In this document: positions 20,716 through 30,172 of the stretch, piece by piece | Position numbering within the stretch: the stretch's first letter is position 1 | Layout of the letters: the number at the start of each line of letters is the position of its first letter | NCBI RefSeq assembly: GCF_002873455.1 | Contig: NZ_MCUN01000035.1 | Coordinates: 60,083 to 124,082 of the forward strand | Length of the DNA stretch: 64,000 bases | Origin: Vibrio splendidus | GTDB lineage: Bacteria > Pseudomonadota > Gammaproteobacteria > Enterobacterales > Vibrionaceae | Direction of reading: 5' to 3' | Program-made: the position numbers and the translations under genes | The notes under the pieces: model-generated | Database searches by the model: none | Told to the model about the DNA's origin: nothing | Seen by the model: only the letters and a program-made list of their open reading frames with translations

Positions 20716-22474
20716 CAACTGACTCGTTGTTCATCTTAGCCGGAGCTTTAGATGCGTTAACCAGTAGGATACCAACGGTTAGTACCATTGAACCACATAG
20801 TAGGAACAACAAGCGTCCTGTTGGTTCATTTGGAATCAGAGCCATTGCTAGGATACCGAAACCTGCTGTGCTGATAAGCTTACCAAGCATTGAACGCTGT
20901 TTAGTATCTAGGTTTTGTTGCTCTTCACCTTCCGCGACTAGCGGCGTGTTCCAGTTAGTGAATAGTTGGTCAACTTCTTTCTCACGTTCAGGCGATAGGC
21001 CTTTGTAGAAGCGAGAAGTCATGATGAAGTAACCACCAGTGAACACGACGTGAGCGGCTAGGCTAAGACCTACTTTCAAGTCGCTCCATTCACGGCCAGT
21101 AAGCGCTGTTTCCATACCGAATAGGTGCTCGATGTCTTCTGCTTGAAGCGAGATACCGAAGATGTAAGAAACGAAGCCACCAACGATTAGCGTAGACCAA
21201 CCAGACCAGTCAGGCGTCTTACGAATCCACATACCGAGTAGTACAGGGATAAGCATTGGGAAGCCAATTAATGCGCCCACGTTCATTACGATATCGAACA
21301 AGCTCAAATGACGTAGAGAGTTAATAAATAGGCCAATCGCGATGATGATGATACCCATCATAATAGTGGTTAACTTACTTACAATAACCAGCTCTTTCTG
21401 AGTCGCGTTTTGACGAAGAATCGGGCTGTAGAAGTTCATTACAAAGATGCCAGCGTTACGGTTCAAACCTGAATCCATAGAAGACATTGTTGCAGCGAAC
21501 ATTGCTGACATAAGAAGACCAACCATACCTGCTGGCATTACGTTCTGTACGAATGCTAGGTAAGCCGCATCACCTGCTTTGTCGCCCATTGACGCATATT
21601 GAGCTGCGAAGTCAGGCATGAATGCACTTACGTACCAAGGTGGTAGGAACCAGATTAGTGGGCCAACAACCATAAGGATACATGCTAAGCCTGCCGCTTT
21701 GCGTGCGTTTTCACTGTCTTTTGCACATAGGTAACGGTAAGCATTGATGCTGTTGTTCATTACACCGAACTGCTTCACGAAGATGAACACAACCCAAAGA
21801 ACGAAGATGCTCATGTAGTTTAGGTTGTTACCTAACATGAAGTCGCCGTCGAAGTTAGCAACGATGTTAGTTAAGCCGCCACCGTGGAAGTAAGCTGCAA
21901 CCGCACAAGTAATGGTTACCGCCATGATAACAAGCATTTGCATGAAGTCAGAAGCAACAACCGCCCAAGAGCCGCCCGTTACTGCCATCAAGACTAGAAC
22001 CATACCCGTTACCACAATGGTTGCTTCCATTGGAATATTGAATACCGCTGCTACAAAGATAGCGAGACCGTTCAGCCAGATACCTGCTGAGATAAGGCTG
22101 TCAGGCATACCTGCCCATGTGAAGAACTGTTCAGACGTTTTACCAAAGCGCTGACGAATAGCTTCGATCGCCGTTACCACGCGAAGTTGGCGGAACTTTG
22201 GTGCGAAGTACATATAGTTCATGAAGTAGCCAAAAGCATTGGCCAAGAATAGGATTACAATAACGAAACCGTCATTGAACGCGCGTCCTGCGGCACCTGT
22301 AAACGTCCATGCTGAAAACTGTGTCATGAAGGCAGTTGCACCAACCATCCACCACAACATTTTGCCGCCCCCTCTGAAATAATCGCTGGTAGAGGTAGTG
22401 AATTTACGGAACATCCAACCAATTGCGATCAAAAAGAAGAAGTAGGCGAGAACAACAAAAGTATCGATAGTCAT
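20708..22474 (-). CDS. Sodium:solute symporter (SSS family), Toa-type oligoalginate/uronate uptake candidate
   Basis: A 588-residue inner-membrane protein of the SSS/SLC5 family with about 13-14 hydrophobic segments. The N-terminus reads FLIAIGWMFRKFT followed by SDYFRGGG and TAFMTQFSAWTFTGAAG, typical of the family. An AAAGG ribosome site precedes the ATG. It is closely related to the symporter at 37374, and both lie in the alginate locus. V. splendidus 12B01 has SSS transporters (ToaA/B/C) shown to import oligoalginate or DEH. I cannot say which Toa this is. Two GntR-type operators lie upstream (22536, 22684), so alginate-responsive control is likely. Substrate assignment is inference from context. 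Confidence 0.85.
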   Translation of the reverse strand: MTIDTFVVLAYFFFLIAIGWMFRKFTTSTSDYFRGGGKMLWWMVGATAFMTQFSAWTFTGAAGRAFNDGFVIVILFLANAFGYFMNYMYFAPKFRQLRVVTAIEAIRQRFGKTSEQFFTWAGMPDSLISAGIWLNGLAIFVAAVFNIPMEATIVVTGMVLVLMAVTGGSWAVVASDFMQMLVIMAVTITCAVAAYFHGGGLTNIVANFDGDFMLGNNLNYMSIFVLWVVFIFVKQFGVMNNSINAYRYLCAKDSENARKAAGLACILMVVGPLIWFLPPWYVSAFMPDFAAQYASMGDKAGDAAYLAFVQNVMPAGMVGLLMSAMFAATMSSMDSGLNRNAGIFVMNFYSPILRQNATQKELVIVSKLTTIMMGIIIIAIGLFINSLRHLSLFDIVMNVGALIGFPMLIPVLLGMWIRKTPDWSGWSTLIVGGFVSYIFGISLQAEDIEHLFGMETALTGREWSDLKVGLSLAAHVVFTGGYFIMTSRFYKGLSPEREKEVDQLFTNWNTPLVAEGEEQQNLDTKQRSMLGKLISTAGFGILAMALIPNEPTGRLLFLLCGSMVLTVGILLVNASKAPAKMNNESVAK

Positions 22475-22535
22475 CTTTTCAGCCTTTTAAATATCATAAT
22501 TAACTGTGCTTAGATTAACGCGTTCAAAGGTTTAT

Positions 22536-22546
22536 TTGTACTACAA
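22536..22546. promoter_or_regulatory. GntR/FadR-type operator, symporter proximal
   Basis: TTGTACTACAA is a perfect 5-1-5 palindrome matching TnGTnnnACnA. It lies 61 bp upstream of the symporter start. Confidence 0.75.
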
Positions 22547-22683
22547 TATGTCTTTAGTATGATCTAGGTCGCATTGATTTTTGGTGTATTGTAATTTTTT
22601 AATTTAAGTCATTGTTTTTATTGGGCTCAATGGGGTGTTGAATTTATTTCAGGTCAAGGCTAAATAACCTTTCAAACGTTCAT

Positions 22684-22694
22684 ATGTATTACAA
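22684..22694. promoter_or_regulatory. GntR/FadR-type operator, symporter distal
   Basis: ATGTATTACAA differs from the palindrome consensus at the first base and lies ~210 bp upstream of the same symporter start, suggesting a second binding site. Confidence 0.6.
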
Positions 22695-23437
22695 TATAAG
22701 CGGTGCGCTTATAAAAGTAAGAATCTATAAGATTTTAGTGATGACCGTAACAAGTGTGCTACAACTGAGTGTGGTTGTGCGATGTAATTCACGTTAAACC
22801 CCAACACTCATTTACAATGTATCGTTTTTGAAATTTAAGTGTAGCTTATTGTTTTCGTGTCGCTATTTCCTATTTTACGTCCTTGATTGCTTATTATCGA
22901 TCAGCATTATTTATCTACACGATTTAGCCGCTAAATGGGTGTGTTGCTCTAGTGCTTAGATTCTTGGTTTGTCTACCGACCATAACTGGAGTAGGTGTTA
23001 GTGGTAACCATAGCGATAACTGTACCCATATCCAAGAACCGCAGACGCTGTACTGCTTAATAGTGGCTTTTAAATATATGAAAGAGATCAGCGCGCTTAT
23101 GCTATGCGTACGAACTAATAAGGGGCAGGCATCGATACAGGGCTCGATACCTGATATGAATCGAATAGAGTCAGATAACCTAAGTGGACGTTTAGAGTGT
23201 TTGCAAGGTCGTGTAAATCGTTCTAGTTCAGTTCGTTCACGTTTGCACGAAACTATAGCGCACAAAACCATCGCGCACGAAGCTGGTGGGTTGCCTAATG
23301 CATGGGAATGTATTGTCGAAGTGTTAACTCGCTTGAGGGGCGCGTTTCTCAAGCAACAACCCTAGGAAACCAGGTTTTAGATATCAAATAATTTTAAACA
23401 TCAAAAACCTTCAAACAGTGGAAACCTCAGATAACAA

Positions 23438-23463
23438 AAAGCCCCACCGAAGTGAGGCTTTAT
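23438..23463 (-). terminator. Terminator of the kdgF-kdgK-eda operon
   Basis: A stem AAAGCCCCAC / GTGAGGCTTT with one mismatch is preceded by an A-run on the plus strand. It sits just past the eda stop. Confidence 0.8.
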
Positions 23464-23480
23464 CACAAATCTAAAACAGA

Positions 23481-24107
23481 TTAAGCGTTAACGTGGTCAA
23501 CTGCGTCACGAACAAGCTTGCCTAGCTCGTCCCACTTACCTTCATCGATAAGGTTAGTTGGAACCATCCAAGTACCGCCACACGCAAGAACAGAAGGGAT
23601 CGATAGGTATTCATCAACATTCTTCAAGCTTACGCCGCCAGTAGGCATGAATTTAACAGGGTAAACTGCTGTTAGTGCTTTAAGCATACCAGTACCGCCA
23701 GAAGGCTCTGCTGGGAAGAACTTCAACGTGCGAAGGCCCATTTCCATTGCTTGCTCAACTAAGCTTGGGTTGTTAACACCCGGTACGATCGCAACACCTT
23801 TGTCGATACAGTACTGAACAGTACGTGGGTTAAAACCTGGGCTTACGATGAAATCAACACCCGCTTCGATAGATGCGTCAACTTGATCGTTGGTCAGTAC
23901 AGTACCTGAACCGATTAGCATGTCTGGGAATTCTTTACGCATGATGCGAATCGCTTCGATTGCACATTCTGTACGTAGTGTGATTTCTGCACATGGCATG
24001 CCGTTTTCAACCAACGCTTTACCTAGAGGGATAGCGTCTTCAGCACGGTTGATAGCGATTACAGGAATTACTTTTAGGTTTGCTAGTTGTTCATTTAATG
24101 TCGTCAT
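23481..24107 (-). CDS. eda: 2-keto-3-deoxy-6-phosphogluconate (KDPG) aldolase
   Basis: A cytoplasmic class I aldolase of 208 residues that splits KDPG into pyruvate and glyceraldehyde 3-phosphate, the last step of alginate monomer breakdown. EITLRT (E41, R45) and LKFFPAE (K129, Schiff-base lysine) keep the spacing of E. coli E45/R49/K133. The GGV phosphate loop is at PTGGVSLKN. It is last in the kdgF-kdgK-eda operon, 73 bp after kdgK, and is followed by a terminator. It starts at an ATG with GAGAAAG upstream. Confidence 0.95.
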   Translation of the reverse strand: MTTLNEQLANLKVIPVIAINRAEDAIPLGKALVENGMPCAEITLRTECAIEAIRIMRKEFPDMLIGSGTVLTNDQVDASIEAGVDFIVSPGFNPRTVQYCIDKGVAIVPGVNNPSLVEQAMEMGLRTLKFFPAEPSGGTGMLKALTAVYPVKFMPTGGVSLKNVDEYLSIPSVLACGGTWMVPTNLIDEGKWDELGKLVRDAVDHVNA

Positions 24108-24180
24108 GAATTCTTTCTCACGTTAAATGTGGGCCTGCTTTCAACTAAGCAAACCCTTGATTAATAGTTAAAGTGCGTAA

Positions 24181-25113
24181 TTATAGAGACAGATCAGGCG
24201 TCGCTTCTACAGGAATGATAGCACCTGGATGCTGAATCACGGTTCCTGCCACAATATGACCTGCAAATGCAGCATCACGAGCACTACCGCCGCTCAAACG
24301 CTTGGCTAAGAAGCCTGCACTGAACGAGTCGCCAGCAGCCGTAGTATCTACGATGTTGTCAACTGGGTTTGGAGCTACGTATTGAGCACTTTGGCTTTCG
24401 ACGACTAAGCAGTCTTTCGCGCCACGTTTGATCACGATCTCTTTCACACCAGACTCAGACGTACGCGCAATACATTGTTCAATGCTTTCGTCGCCGTATA
24501 ACTCTTGTTCATCATCAAACGTTAGTAGAGCCGTGTCGGTGTACTTAAGCATTTTCAAGTACCACGAAATTGCTTCTTGTTGGCTTTCCCAAAGTTTAGG
24601 ACGGTAGTTATTGTCGAAGAATACTTGACCGCCTTGAGCTTTAAATTTGTCTAAGAAGTTAAACAGCTGTGTGCGACCATTTTCTGTCAAGATAGCAAGC
24701 GTAATGCCACTTAGGTAAACCGCATCAAAAGAGAACAGCTTATCAAGTAGAGCTGGCGTGTCTTCCTGATCAAACATGAACTTCGCTGCAGCATCACTAC
24801 GCCAGTAGTGGAAGCTACGCTCACCAGTTTCATCGGTCTCGATGTAATAAAGCCCTGGTTGTTTGTAATCGAGCTGAGCAACTAAGCTTGTATCGATACC
24901 TTCAGCTTGCCACTTTTCTAACATGTCAGCACTGAATGGGTCAGTGCCCAGTGCTGTTACATAGCTTGTTTGGATGCCATGTTCTTTTGTTAAGCGTGAC
25001 AAGTAAAGTGCTGTATTCAGTGTGTCGCCACCAAAACTTTGCTTAAGCCCGTCTTGTTTTTTTTGTAGCTCAACCATGCACTCGCCAATGACCGCGATGT
25101 TTAATGATTTCAT
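24181..25113 (-). CDS. kdgK: 2-keto-3-deoxygluconate kinase (PfkB family)
   Basis: A 310-residue ribokinase-fold sugar kinase. It phosphorylates KDG, the product of DEH reduction, to KDPG for Eda. The N-terminal GECMVEL and FGGDTLNTALYLSRL segments form the sugar site. The C-terminal PfkB signature DTTAAGDSFSAGF (256-268) carries the catalytic base D262. It lies 34 bp after kdgF and 73 bp before eda on the same strand, so the three are very probably co-transcribed from the operator-bearing promoter at 25558. Confidence 0.95.
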   Translation of the reverse strand: MKSLNIAVIGECMVELQKKQDGLKQSFGGDTLNTALYLSRLTKEHGIQTSYVTALGTDPFSADMLEKWQAEGIDTSLVAQLDYKQPGLYYIETDETGERSFHYWRSDAAAKFMFDQEDTPALLDKLFSFDAVYLSGITLAILTENGRTQLFNFLDKFKAQGGQVFFDNNYRPKLWESQQEAISWYLKMLKYTDTALLTFDDEQELYGDESIEQCIARTSESGVKEIVIKRGAKDCLVVESQSAQYVAPNPVDNIVDTTAAGDSFSAGFLAKRLSGGSARDAAFAGHIVAGTVIQHPGAIIPVEATPDLSL

Positions 25114-25147
25114 ATGCTTACCTTAGCAACTGAGGTTGCGCTATTCA

Positions 25148-25483
25148 TTATTTTAGGAAGTCTTCACGCGCAGGGTTGAAGATATCAAGAAGGATGCTGT
25201 CTTGCTCTAGTGCAACCGCACCGTGCATCATGTGTTTACGAGCGAAGTAAGCATCGCCTTCTTTAAGGACTTTCTTTTCGCCTTCAATCTCAGCTTCGAA
25301 GCTGCCACGAACTACGTAACCGATTTGGTCGTGAATTTCGTGAGTATGAGGGTGGCCAATCGCGCCCTTATCAAAACATAGGTGTACTGCCATTAGATCG
25401 TCAGTGTAAGCAACGATTTTACGTTTAATGCCGCCACCAAGTTCTTCCCATGGGTTTTCATCTAGGATAAAGAAAGAGTTCAT
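25148..25483 (-). CDS. kdgF: KdgF-type cupin, ring-opening of unsaturated monouronates
   Basis: A 111-residue single-domain cupin. KdgF proteins accelerate conversion of the cyclic 4,5-unsaturated uronate released by pectin or alginate lyases to the linear keto form (here DEH). HPHTHEIHDQ supplies metal ligands H46, H48 and Q53, and HMMHG supplies H87, the usual cupin four-ligand set. It is the first gene of the operon with kdgK and eda, 74 bp downstream of a perfect operator palindrome (25558-25568). Its length is typical of the family. Confidence 0.93.
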   Translation of the reverse strand: MNSFFILDENPWEELGGGIKRKIVAYTDDLMAVHLCFDKGAIGHPHTHEIHDQIGYVVRGSFEAEIEGEKKVLKEGDAYFARKHMMHGAVALEQDSILLDIFNPAREDFLK

Positions 25484-25557
25484 TGTGTATCTCCTAATCT
25501 GTTTAAATCTTTTTAAGTGTTACTTAACTTACATTCATCATAAATGAATGAGCCCAA

Positions 25558-25568
25558 TTGTAATACAA
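25558..25568. promoter_or_regulatory. GntR/FadR-type operator before kdgF
   Basis: TTGTAATACAA is a perfect 5-1-5 palindrome, 74 bp upstream of the kdgF start. Confidence 0.78.
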
Positions 25569-25583
25569 TATATCTAAATTTGT

Positions 25584-25599
25584 GTGATATTGATCAAGC
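25584..25599. promoter_or_regulatory. CRP-like site
   Basis: TGTGATATTGATCAAG has a full TGTGA half, N6, and a TCAAG half that matches TCACA at three of five bases. It sits between the divergent kdgF and PL17 starts, where cAMP-CRP could activate carbon catabolic genes. Confidence 0.4.
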
Positions 25600-25739
25600 G
25601 ATACTTTATATAGCGTAAACAAATCAACAACTTAAGGAATGCTCGGTATCTAGCATTAGTTAATTACATCAATGGCTTACGGTAAATTATGTGACTCTAC
25701 TCATCATTTGGCGACGTAGAGGTATAATTAAAGCTCTTA

Positions 25740-25750
25740 TTGTATTACTT
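25740..25750. promoter_or_regulatory. GntR/FadR-type operator before the PL17 operon
   Basis: TTGTATTACTT keeps the left half and AC of the right half. It lies 67 bp upstream of the first PL17 start. Confidence 0.6.
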
Positions 25751-25817
25751 TATGTGGAGTTTGAAAATTTAATCAAAGTTTAAGCAGATAAACTCTTTAT
25801 TGAGGGTGACAAAGAAT

Positions 25818-28016
25818 ATGACGACTAAACCAGTATTGTTGACTGAAGCTGAAATAGAGCAGCTTCATCTTGAAGTGGGCCGTTCAAGCTTAATGGGCAA
25901 AACCATTGCAGCGAACGCGAAAGACCTAGAAGCATTCATGCGTTTACCTATTGATGTCCCAGGTCACGGTGAAGCTGGGGGTTACGAACATAACCGCCAC
26001 AAGCAAAATTACACGTACATGAACTTAGCTGGTCGCATGTTCTTGATCACGAAAGAGCAAAAGTACGCTGACTTTGTTACAGAATTACTAGAAGAGTATG
26101 CAGACAAATATCTAACGTTTGATTACCACGTACAGAAAAACACCAACCCTACAGGTCGTTTGTTCCACCAAATCCTGAACGAACACTGCTGGTTAATGTT
26201 CTCAAGCTTAGCTTACTCTTGTGTTGCTTCAACACTGACACAAGAACAACGTGACAACATTGAGTCTCGCATTTTCGAACCAATGTTAGAAATGTTCACC
26301 GTTAAATACGCACATGACTTCGACCGTATTCACAACCACGGTATTTGGGCAGTAGCCGCTGTGGGTATCTGTGGTCTTGCTTTAGGCAAGCGTGAGTACC
26401 TTGAAATGTCAGTGTACGGCATCGACCGTAATGACACTGGCGGTTTCTTAGCGCAAGTTTCTCAACTGTTTGCACCTTCTGGCTACTATATGGAAGGCCC
26501 TTACTACCACCGTTATGCGATTCGCCCAACGTGTGTCTTCGCTGAAGTGATTCACCGTCACATGCCTGAAGTAGATATCTACAACTACAAAGGCGGCGTG
26601 ATTGGTAACACAGTACAAGCAATGCTGGCGACGGCTTATCCGAACGGTGAGTTCCCGGCTCTGAATGATGCTTCTCGTACTATGGGTATCACAGACATGG
26701 GTGTTCAGGTTGCCGTCAGTGTTTACAGCAAGCATTACTCTTCTGAAAACGGCGTAGATCAAAACATTCTTGGTATGGCTAAGATTCAAGACGCAGTATG
26801 GATGCATCCATGTGGTCTTGAGCTATCTAAAGCCTACGAAGCCGCTTCTGCAGAGAAAGAAATCGGCATGCCTTTCTGGCCAAGTGTTGAATTGAGCGAA
26901 GGCCCTCAAGGTCACAACGGCGCACAAGGCTTTATCCGTATGCAGGATAAGAAAGGCGACGTTTCTCAGCTAGTGATGAACTACGGTCAACACGGCATGG
27001 GTCACGGCAACTTTGATACATTGGGTATTTCTTTTTTCAACCGTGGTCAAGAAGTGCTACGTGAATACGGCTTCTGTCGTTGGGTTAACGTTGAGCCAAA
27101 ATTCGGCGGCCGTTACCTAGACGAAAACAAATCTTACGCTCGTCAAACGATTGCTCACAATGCCGTCACGATTGATGAAAAATGTCAGAACAACTTTGAC
27201 GTTGAACGTGCAGACGCGGTACACGGTTTACCTCACTTCTTCAAAGTTGAAGACGAGAAAATCACTGGCATGAGCGCATTTGCTAACGATCACTACGAAG
27301 GTTTTGACATGCAACGCAGCGTGTTCATGCTAGATCTTGAAGAGTTTGAGTCTCCGCTATTGCTAGACTTGTACCGTTTAGGTTCTACAAAAGGCGGCGA
27401 AGGCGATCACCAATTCGACTACTCTCATCAATATCAAGGTCAAATTGTTCGCACTAACTTCGAATACCAAGCAAACAAAGAGCTAAATACACTAGGTAGT
27501 GACTTCGGTTACCAACACCTATGGAATGTAGCAAGTGGTGAAGTGAATGGCACTGCGTTAGTTAGCTGGTTACAAAACAACACGTACTACACTTGGTTGG
27601 GTACAAGTTCAAACGAGAACGGAGAAATCATCTTCACTCGCACTGGTGCTAACGATCCAAGCTTCAACCTACGTTCTGAGCCTGCATTCATTCTACGCAG
27701 CAAAGGCGAAACAACATTGTTTGCTTCTGTTCTAGAAACACACGGTTACTTTAACGAAGAATTCGAGCAATCAGTAAACGCTCGTGGTGTTGTGGAAAAC
27801 ATTAATGTAGTGGCTCACACGAATGTCGGTTCAGTAGTAGAGATTACGACAGAGAAATCAAACGTGACAGTGATGATCAGCAACCAACTTGGCGCGACTG
27901 ACAACACTGAACACAAAGTAGAACTGAACGGCAAAGTATACAGCTGGACGGGCTTCTACTCAGTAGAAACAATTTTAAACCCAGAATTAGCAAGCACAGC
28001 AGAGCAGGGGAAATAA
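25818..28016 (+). CDS. PL17 oligoalginate lyase (exolytic), first copy
   Basis: A 732-residue protein with an N-terminal alpha/alpha-toroid alginate-lyase domain (~40-340) and a C-terminal heparinase II/III-like beta-sandwich (~370-700). PL17 enzymes cut alginate oligomers to unsaturated monomer. FDRIHNHGIWA carries N173/H174, and GYYMEGPYYHRY carries the catalytic tyrosine (Y230, by analogy to Alg17C). YEHNRHKQNY (56-65) lines the substrate site. There is no signal peptide, so it acts inside the cell. The ATG at 25818 is chosen; upstream in-frame TTG and GTG codons sit on or before the GAGGG ribosome site. It corresponds to OalB or OalC of V. splendidus 12B01; I cannot tell which. Confidence 0.92.
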   Translation: MTTKPVLLTEAEIEQLHLEVGRSSLMGKTIAANAKDLEAFMRLPIDVPGHGEAGGYEHNRHKQNYTYMNLAGRMFLITKEQKYADFVTELLEEYADKYLTFDYHVQKNTNPTGRLFHQILNEHCWLMFSSLAYSCVASTLTQEQRDNIESRIFEPMLEMFTVKYAHDFDRIHNHGIWAVAAVGICGLALGKREYLEMSVYGIDRNDTGGFLAQVSQLFAPSGYYMEGPYYHRYAIRPTCVFAEVIHRHMPEVDIYNYKGGVIGNTVQAMLATAYPNGEFPALNDASRTMGITDMGVQVAVSVYSKHYSSENGVDQNILGMAKIQDAVWMHPCGLELSKAYEAASAEKEIGMPFWPSVELSEGPQGHNGAQGFIRMQDKKGDVSQLVMNYGQHGMGHGNFDTLGISFFNRGQEVLREYGFCRWVNVEPKFGGRYLDENKSYARQTIAHNAVTIDEKCQNNFDVERADAVHGLPHFFKVEDEKITGMSAFANDHYEGFDMQRSVFMLDLEEFESPLLLDLYRLGSTKGGEGDHQFDYSHQYQGQIVRTNFEYQANKELNTLGSDFGYQHLWNVASGEVNGTALVSWLQNNTYYTWLGTSSNENGEIIFTRTGANDPSFNLRSEPAFILRSKGETTLFASVLETHGYFNEEFEQSVNARGVVENINVVAHTNVGSVVEITTEKSNVTVMISNQLGATDNTEHKVELNGKVYSWTGFYSVETILNPELASTAEQGK

Positions 28017-28018
28017 TA

Positions 28019-30172
28019 ATGAGCTATCAACCACTTTTACTTAACTTTGAAGAAGCAGCAGAGCTTCGTAAAGAACTTGGCAAGGATAGCCTTTTAGGTA
28101 ACGCACTGACTCGCGATATTAAACAAACTGACGCTTACATGGCTGAAGTTGGCATTGAAGTACCAGGTCACGGTGAAGGCGGCGGTTACGAACATAACCG
28201 TCATAAGCAAAACTACATTCACATGGATCTAGCGGGCCGTTTGTTCCTTATCACTGAGGAAACAAAGTACCGTGATTACATCGTTGATATGCTAACAGCG
28301 TACGCGACGGTGTACCCAACACTTGAAAGCAACGTAAGCCGTGACTCTAACCCTCCGGGTAAGCTGTTCCACCAAACGTTGAACGAGAACATGTGGATGC
28401 TTTACGCTTCTTGTGCGTACAGCTGCATCTACCACACTATCTCTGAAGAGCAAAAGCGTCTGATCGAAGACGATCTTCTTAAGCAAATGATCGAGATGTT
28501 CGTTGTGACTTACGCACACGACTTCGATATCGTACACAACCACGGCTTATGGGCAGTGGCAGCGGTAGGTATCTGTGGTTACGCGATCAACGACCAAGAG
28601 TCTGTAGACAAAGCGCTTTACGGCCTGAAACTAGACAAAGTAAGCGGCGGTTTCTTAGCGCAACTTGACCAACTGTTTTCGCCAGACGGCTACTACATGG
28701 AAGGTCCTTACTACCACCGTTTCTCTCTACGTCCAATCTACCTGTTCGCAGAAGCGATTGAACGTCGTCAGCCTGAAGTGGGTATCTATGAATTCAACGA
28801 TTCAGTGATCAAGACAACGTCTTACTCTGTATTCAAAACGGCATTCCCAGACGGCACATTGCCAGCTCTGAACGATTCATCGAAGACAATCTCTATCAAC
28901 GATGAAGGCGTTATCATGGCAACGTCTGTGTGTTACCACCGTTACGAGCAGACTGAAACTCTGCTTGGTATGGCTAACCACCAACAAAACGTTTGGGTTC
29001 ACGCTTCAGGTAAAACATTGTCTGACGCTGTTGATGCAGCAGACGACATCAAAGCATTTAACTGGGGTAGCCTGTTTGTAACCGACGGCCCTGAAGGCGA
29101 AAAAGGCGGCGTAAGCATCCTTCGTCACCGTGACGAACAAGACGACGACACGATGGCGTTGATCTGGTTTGGTCAACACGGCAGCGATCACCAGTACCAC
29201 TCTGCACTAGACCACGGTCACTACGATGGACTGCACCTAAGCGTATTCAACCGTGGCCACGAAGTGTTGCACGATTACGGCTTTGGTCGCTGGGTAAACG
29301 TTGAGCCTAAGTTTGGCGGTCGTTACATCCCAGAGAACAAGTCTTACTGTAAGCAGACGGTTGCTCACAACACAGTAACGGTTGATCAGAAAACGCAGAA
29401 CAACTTCAACACAGCATTGGCTGAGTCTAAGTTTGGTCAGAAGCACTTCTTCGTAGCAGACGACCAGTCTCTACAGGGCATGAGCGGAACCATTTCTGAG
29501 TACTACACAGGCATAGACATGCAACGCAGCGTGATTCTTGCTGAACTTCCTGAGTTCGAGAAGCCACTAGTGATCGATGTATACCGCATTGAAGCTGACG
29601 CTGAGCACCAGTACGACCTGCCCGTTCACCACTCTGGCCAAATCATCCGTACTGACTTTGATTACAACATGGAAAAAACGCTTAAGCCATTAGGTGAAGA
29701 TAACGGTTACCAACATCTGTGGAACGTGGCTTCAGGCAAAGTGAACGAAGAAGGTTCTTTAGTTAGCTGGCTACATGACAGCAGCTACTACAGCCTAGTA
29801 ACCAGCGCGAATGCGGGCAGCGAAGTGATTTTTGCTCGCACTGGTGCTAACGATCCAGACTTCAACCTTAAGAGTGAACCTGCGTTCATCTTACGTCAGT
29901 CTGGTCAAAACCACGTGTTTGCTTCTGTACTAGAAACGCATGGTTACTTTAACGAGTCTATCGAAGCCTCTGTAGGCGCTCGTGGTCTGGTTAAATCAGT
30001 GTCTGTTGTAGGCCATAACAGTGTCGGGACTGTTGTGCGCATTCAAACGACATCTGGCAACACTTACCACTACGGTATTTCAAACCAAGCTGAAGACACG
30101 CAGCAAGCAACTCACACTGTTGAGTTCGCGGGTGAGACATACTCGTGGGAAGGATCATTTGCTCAACTGTAA
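28019..30172 (+). CDS. PL17 oligoalginate lyase (exolytic), second copy
   Basis: A 717-residue paralogue of the preceding gene, with the same two-domain layout. It starts 2 bp after the first copy's stop, with its ribosome site (GGGG) inside the upstream gene. N174/H175 in DFDIVHNHGLWA and Y231/Y232 in GYYMEGPYYHRF are conserved, so both copies look active. No signal peptide is present. A large C-terminal sandwich keeps QTVAHNTVTVDQ. Tandem duplication with divergence suggests division of labour, for example in oligomer length or M/G preference (inference). Confidence 0.92.
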   Translation: MSYQPLLLNFEEAAELRKELGKDSLLGNALTRDIKQTDAYMAEVGIEVPGHGEGGGYEHNRHKQNYIHMDLAGRLFLITEETKYRDYIVDMLTAYATVYPTLESNVSRDSNPPGKLFHQTLNENMWMLYASCAYSCIYHTISEEQKRLIEDDLLKQMIEMFVVTYAHDFDIVHNHGLWAVAAVGICGYAINDQESVDKALYGLKLDKVSGGFLAQLDQLFSPDGYYMEGPYYHRFSLRPIYLFAEAIERRQPEVGIYEFNDSVIKTTSYSVFKTAFPDGTLPALNDSSKTISINDEGVIMATSVCYHRYEQTETLLGMANHQQNVWVHASGKTLSDAVDAADDIKAFNWGSLFVTDGPEGEKGGVSILRHRDEQDDDTMALIWFGQHGSDHQYHSALDHGHYDGLHLSVFNRGHEVLHDYGFGRWVNVEPKFGGRYIPENKSYCKQTVAHNTVTVDQKTQNNFNTALAESKFGQKHFFVADDQSLQGMSGTISEYYTGIDMQRSVILAELPEFEKPLVIDVYRIEADAEHQYDLPVHHSGQIIRTDFDYNMEKTLKPLGEDNGYQHLWNVASGKVNEEGSLVSWLHDSSYYSLVTSANAGSEVIFARTGANDPDFNLKSEPAFILRQSGQNHVFASVLETHGYFNESIEASVGARGLVKSVSVVGHNSVGTVVRIQTTSGNTYHYGISNQAEDTQQATHTVEFAGETYSWEGSFAQL

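Larger units (their letters stand above)
22475..23480. other. 1-kb gap without a convincing gene
   Basis: The first ~220 bp is the AT-rich promoter region of the symporter, with operators at 22536 and 22684. The stretch 22924-23365 has a long open frame on each strand (142 codons minus, 137 codons plus) overlapping almost fully. Neither translation shows a motif, a signal peptide or a good ribosome site, so I call neither. The rest, up to the eda terminator, holds nothing I recognise. Confidence 0.6.
25484..25817. promoter_or_regulatory. Divergent promoter region, kdgF operon / PL17 operon
   Basis: This 334-bp gap separates the minus-strand kdgF-kdgK-eda operon from the plus-strand PL17 pair. 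It holds two GntR-type operators (25558, 25740), one near each start, and a CRP-like site between them at 25584-25599. No gene is seen. Confidence 0.75.
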
